The notes under the pieces: model-generated
What the model was told of the DNA's origin: nothing
Seen by the model: the letters and a program-made list of their open reading frames with translations, nothing else
The model's database searches: none
Position numbers and translations under genes: made by a program
Shown: positions 58,747-64,000 of the stretch, in pieces
Layout of the letters: each line of letters starts with the position of its first letter
Position numbering within the stretch: the stretch's first letter is position 1
Source of the DNA: Uloborus plumipes
Taxonomy: Eukaryota; Arthropoda; Arachnida; Araneae; Uloboridae
Direction of reading: 5' to 3'
Assembly: GCA_038373865.1 (NCBI GenBank)
Contig: JAXGGA010002179.1
Coordinates: forward strand, 62,001-126,000
DNA length: 64,000 bases

Positions 58747-59136
58747 TTAGTTTTCCTGAGCTGAAGAGGAAGAGGTGCCCTTCCCTCTTGTTTCTTGGCG
58801 GGCTTCGCAGTTCCTTCGTACGTGGCCCTCACTGCCACATTTCCAGCACTTCAGTGGTTGTCTACCACTGGTCTTTATGAGCCGTAATCTTCTTCAGGGT
58901 CCCCGATATCTCTTTGATTTGTCGCTTAATTTCCGAGAGACGAGTTGAGTTCGAATCCTGGGCACTCACTTCCACGCCCCTGATTGAATGGCGATCCTTG
59001 CGGGAAGTTTGCTGTGCAGCCTCGAACTTCATTGCGTAGACCAGACCGGATTTAAGGTCTTTAATGTTCGCCATCCGGAGAGCCGTCTGAATTTCTGAAC
59101 TTCGCACTCCGTCTATGAAGTAGTTCAGGGCCAGGC
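58747..59136 (-). pseudogene. gag 3' part with zinc knuckle
   Basis: Continues gag left of copy B, in frame once copy B and one TA are removed. It holds IKDLKSGLVYAMKFEAAQQT and a single zinc knuckle, CWKCGSEGHVRRNC, of the C-x2-C-x4-H-x4-C type. The frame ends TAA at 58747-58749. Confidence 0.85.
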
Positions 59137-59138
59137 TA

Positions 59139-62100
59139 CAGTGTTAAAAAAATGTCCTGAAAATAACGAAAAAATATACGGCAGCTGAGTTGCCGGAGTG
59201 TTTCCGTTTCGTTAATTATATTTCCGTGATTTTACAGAAGCTCCGTTCGTCATTTTTCCGTTCGGCATTTTTTCGTTTCGTAATTCTCCGTTCTTCATTT
59301 TTTCAGTTCTTATTATCCCCGCTTATACGTTAAAGGCTTATACCTATACGCTTTGACTTATATATATACATGCAAGATGGAAAATTATTTAAATTTTGCA
59401 AATTAACAAGCGCTTTTATAGCAGCTTGATATTAATAGCAAATTATATATGGAAGTTCAATGAATTAGTCCTTTAAGTGTCGCAAAATGCGTAGATTGTG
59501 TAAAACAACAAATGCATAAATTGAAATTTTAAGAAACATTTGAAAATTTGCGAAACAATATAAACATATAAAAAGAACAAACATGGGTAATGTGCTTCCT
59601 TATCTTTTTCGTTTGTTCTTTTTATATGTTTATATTGTTTCGCAAATTTTCAAATGTTTCTTTAAAGTGTCTTAAAATTTCAATTTGTTCATTTGTTGCT
59701 TTTTCCAATCTACACATTTTGCGCCACTTAAAGGACTAATTTATTGAACTTTCATATATAATTTGCTATTAATATCAAGCTGCTATAAAAGCGCTTGTTT
59801 ATTTTGCAAAATTTAAATAATTTTTCATCTTGCATATATAAGTATAAGCATATCTGTATAAGCCTATAACGTAAAAATGTGGGTGATTAAAATATGGGAA
59901 AATGAGAAACAGAAAAATAGAGCAATTAAAAAAGGAGCGTAAACTAGCTCACCGGAAAATTATATATATACAAGGTGACCACTCCTATCGTGGACCAATA
60001 GCTAATTTCTAAACCGTTAGAGATAAGCATATAGTTCATTTAGGAAAAAATCTCCAAATTACGAAAGGAATTTTGGGTCTATTCAATGTTTTTCAAAAAA
60101 TCAAATTTTGAAAGAGTTACGAAAGTTAAATTTTTATACAGCCCCCCAGTCCTATCAATCATATTTAGTAAAGCATTCTTGACACTGTTAAAGTTTAAAA
60201 CTAAAAAAAATCACCGTTCTACCACAAAAATTGGCCGAGTTATGACGTTTTGAAAAATCAAGATTTTGAAGAATTTCGCATACGGTCCCGTAAGCGATCT
60301 CTCGATGACGTCATGAAATAATGCAAAATCTTGATTTTTCAAAACGTCATAACTCGGTCAATTTTTGTGGTAGAACAGTGATTTTTTTTTAGTTTTAAAC
60401 GTTACAGTGTCAAGAATGTTTTACTAAATATGATTGATAGGACTGGGGGGCTGTATAAAAATTTAAATTTCGTTACTTTTTCAAAATTTGATTTTTTGAA
60501 AAACATTGAATACACCCAAAATTCCTTTCGTAATTTGGAGATTTTTTCCTAAATGAACTATATGCTTATCTCTAACGGTTTAGAAATTAGCTATTGGTCC
60601 ACGATAGGAGTGGACACCCTGTATAAGACAAAATGATGAGCAAAAATGTAAACTTAAAACTCTCACGAATTTTGTTTTTTAGAAAAAGTTTGAAAATGTC
60701 TGCTCATACTTCAAACTCTTAAACATCTTGCCTTTAAAAAAAATACTAAAGCAATGCAAGAATTGGCTTTTTTTTAATTAAAAATTTTAGTTCATTAAAA
60801 TAACATGATTTTTTTGAAAAGAATGCATCAATCTCGCATAAAATACTCAAATATTTTGAAGATGGAATGATCAATGCATAGTATTTCTGAGTGCATAACT
60901 TCAAAAAATTAAAAAGTATTAACAAGGTGCATTCTTTTTAAAATATTTTCTCTTATGTTTGAATAAAAATTAAGTTCTTCCGAAAGTTCTTTTTTTCCTT
61001 TCTGAATTTGAAACATTCGTGGTTCCTTAAAAAAAAAAATCCTGTATTTTTACTGATTTTCTCTATTTTCATATATATTTACGTTATGGTGTTCATAGTG
61101 ATCAACGCTTTCAGAAATGCACTCTCAAAATTAACGATATTTTCTTTGTTTTTGATGAAATCACTTCCAAGAATATACCCCGAGCGAACATTTCGTCATT
61201 TTTTGGGAATGAATTTCGTCAAATGTAGCGAAATATTTCTTTATCCTAGTGTCCTCAAATTGACAATCATTTTCGTAGTTTTGACAACATTAATTTCGTC
61301 ACATTAACGAAGTAAAGTCATAAAGTAAAAAAGCTAAGTTTTGAGACTAAGCTTTTAAATCCTGATATAAAATTACAAAAATCATTTCACTAAATTTTAC
61401 TAACCCTCAGCACCAGTAAGTTTATACATGCAACTCCTAAAATGCACAATTGGTTTACATCATGAAATAACTAACTGTTAAGTCTGGACTCAGATTAAAA
61501 TAAAAATAGCAGTAACAAAAATAAAAATTCTTACCTCCAATTTAAAATAAAAGTTGCTCAAAAAAGGCAACAGTAGAGTGAGTATATTTTAAAATATACT
61601 AACTCGCCCTTTTGTTGCAAATTTTGATTCTATCCATTGCGATAAACGAAGTCTTCTTTAAAATGTTGAGCAAGGAAAACGCTCATAATCACATGCATAC
61701 CGCATAAACACATGAAAAGATCCAAAATATTTTTTCAGTCAATTTGATTAACTACGCAGAATCCTGGAATAATTCCTATTCAACGCTGTTCTTTGAAGCA
61801 TTTTCAAATTGAAACAAAATGGCACACATAATAACGTCCTGAGGAATACGATTAAATAACATTCGAATGTGATGTTTTTTGTAAAGTAACTATCCAAACG
61901 ACGAGACACAGATGTCCTCTTTTCCATGCTAATGCGAATAATACAAGTCGCTTTCATAGAAGCTTAAACATGCATATTAATTCTCGATGACTTTGCGTTT
62001 CTTTTGCTGTGCACTTTGATTCAGTTATGAATCATTTATGCTGCCGAAAACTCCGTCGTATCTGCGCACACGCCAAGTCTCTTCAGACTGTCTCTAACTT

Positions 62101-62278
62101 CCTCATTCGGTATTGCAATCATAAAACCGGGTACATTCCGTTTTTTTTTTCCCAACTTGGTAATTCACGGAATATTTCCGTTTTTTTTAAGGAAAAGTTA
62201 CGTTTTGAAACGAAAACGGAAATTTCCTGTTAAAATCAGTAAAAATCTTCCTGAAAATTCAGGTTTTTTTTAACAGTG
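59139..62278 (-). mobile_element. TA-flanked element, copy B, in gag
   Basis: TA flanks both ends (59137-59138 and 62279-62280). Ends CAGTGTTAAAAAAA and TTTTTTTAACAGTG are inverted with one mismatch. It is 3140 bp including the 651-bp foldback 59971-60621, so its own core is about 2.49 kb, the same as copy A. It interrupts gag; removing it with one TA restores the gag frame, so gag was intact at this point when it landed. Confidence 0.88.
59971..60621. mobile_element. Foldback MITE, 651 bp, inside copy B
   Basis: TA flanks both ends in a TA run. Ends CAAGGTGACCACTCCTATCG and CGATAGGAGTGGACACCCTG are inverted with two mismatches. Arms of about 290 bp meet near 60270-60320, where a TGACGTCA lies at 60306. 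Copy A has the empty site in the same TA run near 50203-50222. Confidence 0.88.
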
Positions 62279-62280
62279 TA

Positions 62281-62990
62281 TCGCGAATATCCGAAGGACA
62301 GTTCGAGAAGACGAGATGGGAAAGCCTCTCAACGTCTGCTGCAAAAACTTGCAAAGTCTCTCCAGCCCTCTGGAGTCGGGATTTGAGCTGGAGTTGGCTG
62401 AATTCTTTTTGGCATGCTTCGCCAAAGCGAAGCTCCAAGGCAGATGATAAGGCTTTAAAGTCGCGGTGCTTGTCCCCTGGGAAGGTCTGTAGTATGTCAG
62501 CTGCATCACCTCTCAGCGAGACTGCAAGGTGACAGGCTTTCGTGGAAGAGTCCCAGGAGTTTGCTTCTGCAACTACGAGGAACTGCTTCTTGTAAATATT
62601 CCACGAGGTCTTCCCGTCAAATGTGGCCAGTTTAATGGATGGACGAGAAGTTCCAGCTGCAGCTACACAGTCACTTGAGTTGTTGCAGGATGCTGATAAC
62701 TTCGATTCAAGTTCTTCAATTTTCTTTTCCACATGGTTTTCTACTGTGGTGATTCGATCTTCTAGAGCCTCCACTTTATTTTCCATGTTGGTAAATTTAG
62801 TTTCCACCAAACATTTCATTGATGTTAGATCTCTCTTAATTTCTTCTTGACTTGAAGTTATGCTCGCGGTTAAATCACTCTTTAATTGCTCTTGATTAGT
62901 AGCCATGCTCGCAGTCATGTCACTTTTAACAGCGTTGATCGCATCAAGGAGTTGTTTCAGTTGTTCCTCCATTGCTCGAGTAATCACCAT
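62281..62990 (-). pseudogene. gag 5' part of the Ty3 element
   Basis: The frame starts MVITRAMEEQLKQLL at 62990 and runs leftward. Residues 1-100 form a long coiled coil with repeats of the TNQEQLKSDLTAS type. A capsid-like region follows (LATFDGKTSWNIYKKQF, LELRFGEACQKEF). The start lies about 98 bp inside the 5' LTR. The frame is cut by copy B at 62280. The 243-residue product as it stands ends in copy B sequence. Confidence 0.88.
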
Positions 62991-63063
62991 AAAATTTCGA
63001 AGTCAAAAAGTCCTCAGGAAGAAAAGTCCAAGTTCACAGATAATTCTAAGAAAGTCCTTGAAG

Positions 63064-63083
63064 ATGCCCCACGTTGGGCGCAA
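63064..63083 (-). promoter_or_regulatory. Primer-binding site, tRNA-Lys(CTT) type
   Basis: The + strand reads GCCCCACGTTGGGCG, the 3' end of animal tRNA-Lys(CTT), followed by CAA where the tRNA has CCA. It lies 4-5 bp from the 5' LTR. One base differs from a perfect match. Confidence 0.72.
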
Positions 63084-63087
63084 AAAT

Positions 63088-63712
63088 TGTAACGAGTCCG
63101 TAGCACCTTCAACTTTCTTAAATGAGCATTCCAATCTTGAGGAAGTAACTATAAATTTATTTACAAGTATGTACACTTATTTACAAAAGGAGCAGGAAAC
63201 AATTGCTAAACATCCAGCAATTAGGTAGCAAACAGTATACTGTACTCTCAACAGTAACTCAACACCACGTATCTAACGTGAACAGTAATTAAGAAATTAC
63301 AAAAGCAAAACAAACATTCGGCCCAAGCGAATAAAAACGAGTCACCAGAAATCAAATCTGAAAACAACTAACTGTTCAAGGCTGTTGGACAGATACTTAA
63401 ACTCGGAAGGAAATTTCTACAACATTCTCGCAAAATCTGTAGTGTTCTGTTTATTCATAACTTAAATAATCCATTCAAGAAAGTTCTAGCAATAAAAAGA
63501 AAAACCTACAATAATACAGCTGAGCGCGAAAATGTCTTCATGCTTATTAAATGTAGGGCAAGTGTAAAAACTACAAAGTGTTACAGGGTCGGTATACAAA
63601 TGGTAGAAGTGATATCTTCAGATACTTTTGCAACATGTCGCCAGATAAAACCAAAACTAGTAAAAATGATGCAAGGCAGGAAAAACAACAACTATTTACA
63701 AGATTTGTAACA
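63088..63712 (-). repeat. 5' LTR of the Ty3 element, 625 bp
   Basis: Starts TGTAACGAG and ends TTTGTAACA on the + strand. It is uninterrupted, so it shows the empty site (TGATGCAAGG, about 63668) for the foldback in the other LTR. Confidence 0.93.
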
Positions 63713-63719
63713 TTATATA

Positions 63720-64000
63720 CAGGGTGTTCCAAATCAACTGTCATGACCTCTAATTCCTCAACTGTTCGTCCTAGATGCATACTTCCAATTGCAAATTTGC
63801 TCAAAATGAGGTAGAGAGTCAAAATATTAAAAGTTTGAAGCGAAAAAATAATTCAGTCAAAAAATACGAAATCTAACTTTTTATCGGGACTCCGGATCCC
63901 CAAACTTATATTTAGGGAAAGAATCTCCATTGAAAAATAATACTAACACGAAAAAATGACGTTTGTGCGATCAAAATTTGCGGAGATATTCGAGTTTTTA
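63720..64000. mobile_element. CAGGGTGTTCC-ended element, runs off the window
   Basis: Starts CAGGGTGTTCCAAATCAACT after TATA. Contains TTCGTCCTAGATGCATACTT, matching 17830-17850 and 44765. Only the left end is in the window. Confidence 0.6.

Larger units (their letters stand above)
51913..63712 (-). mobile_element. Ty3-type LTR retrotransposon with two large insertions
   Basis: The two LTRs start TGTAACGAGTCCGTAGC and end GTAACA on the + strand. The element reads leftward: 5' LTR 63088-63712, primer site, gag, pol, purine tract, 3' LTR 51913-54917. Without the foldback and copy B it is about 6.3 kb. No env is seen after the integrase. The LTRs differ at roughly 15-20 sites over 625 bp by eye. 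Several stops and shifts make it inactive. Confidence 0.9.

Noticed and set aside
51913..63712. Endogenous retrovirus with env
   Set aside because: The integrase frame ends 232 bp from the 3' LTR and no envelope-like frame exists. It is a plain Ty3-type retrotransposon.

Overview
This window looks like AT-rich, repeat-rich animal nuclear DNA. There are small exons with GT/AG junctions, kilobase introns, long (TA)n tracts and many DNA transposons. There are no bacterial-style operons, and I saw no rRNA, tRNA or CRISPR array. The mix of mariner, piggyBac, hAT, pogo/Tigger, Ty3 and palindromic foldback elements would suit an arthropod, perhaps an arachnid. That placement is inference.

One host gene was found. 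Eleven + strand exons between 284 and 46177 form the 3' part of a jouberin (AHI1)-type WD40 gene. All ten joins keep the reading frame. The spliced sequence gives 427 codons, a stop at 46175-46177 and a polyadenylation signal at 46226. Exons 1-6 carry the WD40 propeller repeats. Exons 7-11 encode a Ser-rich tail with a basic end. No SH3 domain was seen. The 5' end lies upstream of base 1.

The introns hold the mobile DNA. Intron 1 has a hAT-like element (8-bp duplication GTGTCAAT) with a foldback inside it. Intron 2 has a pogo/Tigger remnant, a mariner remnant and a broken hAT transposase gene, which itself contains a second hAT-like element. Introns 4 and 5 hold a palindromic repeat with a piggyBac-type MITE, a CAGGGTGTTC-ended element and an internally deleted mariner with perfect 31-bp ends. 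Intron 6 holds a 3.06-kb palindrome between 8-bp duplications. Intron 7 holds a 1.85-kb palindrome with six TGACGTCA sites. Intron 9 holds a foldback, a nested pair of elements and a hAT MITE with a perfect duplication. Intron 10 holds a piggyBac element with TTAA ends and a decayed mariner.

Downstream of the gene (46178-64000) is a nested transposon cluster. A hAT MITE (47064-48001) is followed by a TA-flanked element of about 2.5 kb (copy A, 48296-51305). Next is a - strand Ty3-type LTR retrotransposon (51913-63712). Its 3' LTR is split by a 2.38-kb foldback, and its gag is split by an inverted copy B of the TA-flanked element (59139-62278). Comparing the two LTRs, and copies A and B, gives within-window empty sites for several insertions. 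These give duplication lengths directly: TGAT, ATTT, TTAA and TA.
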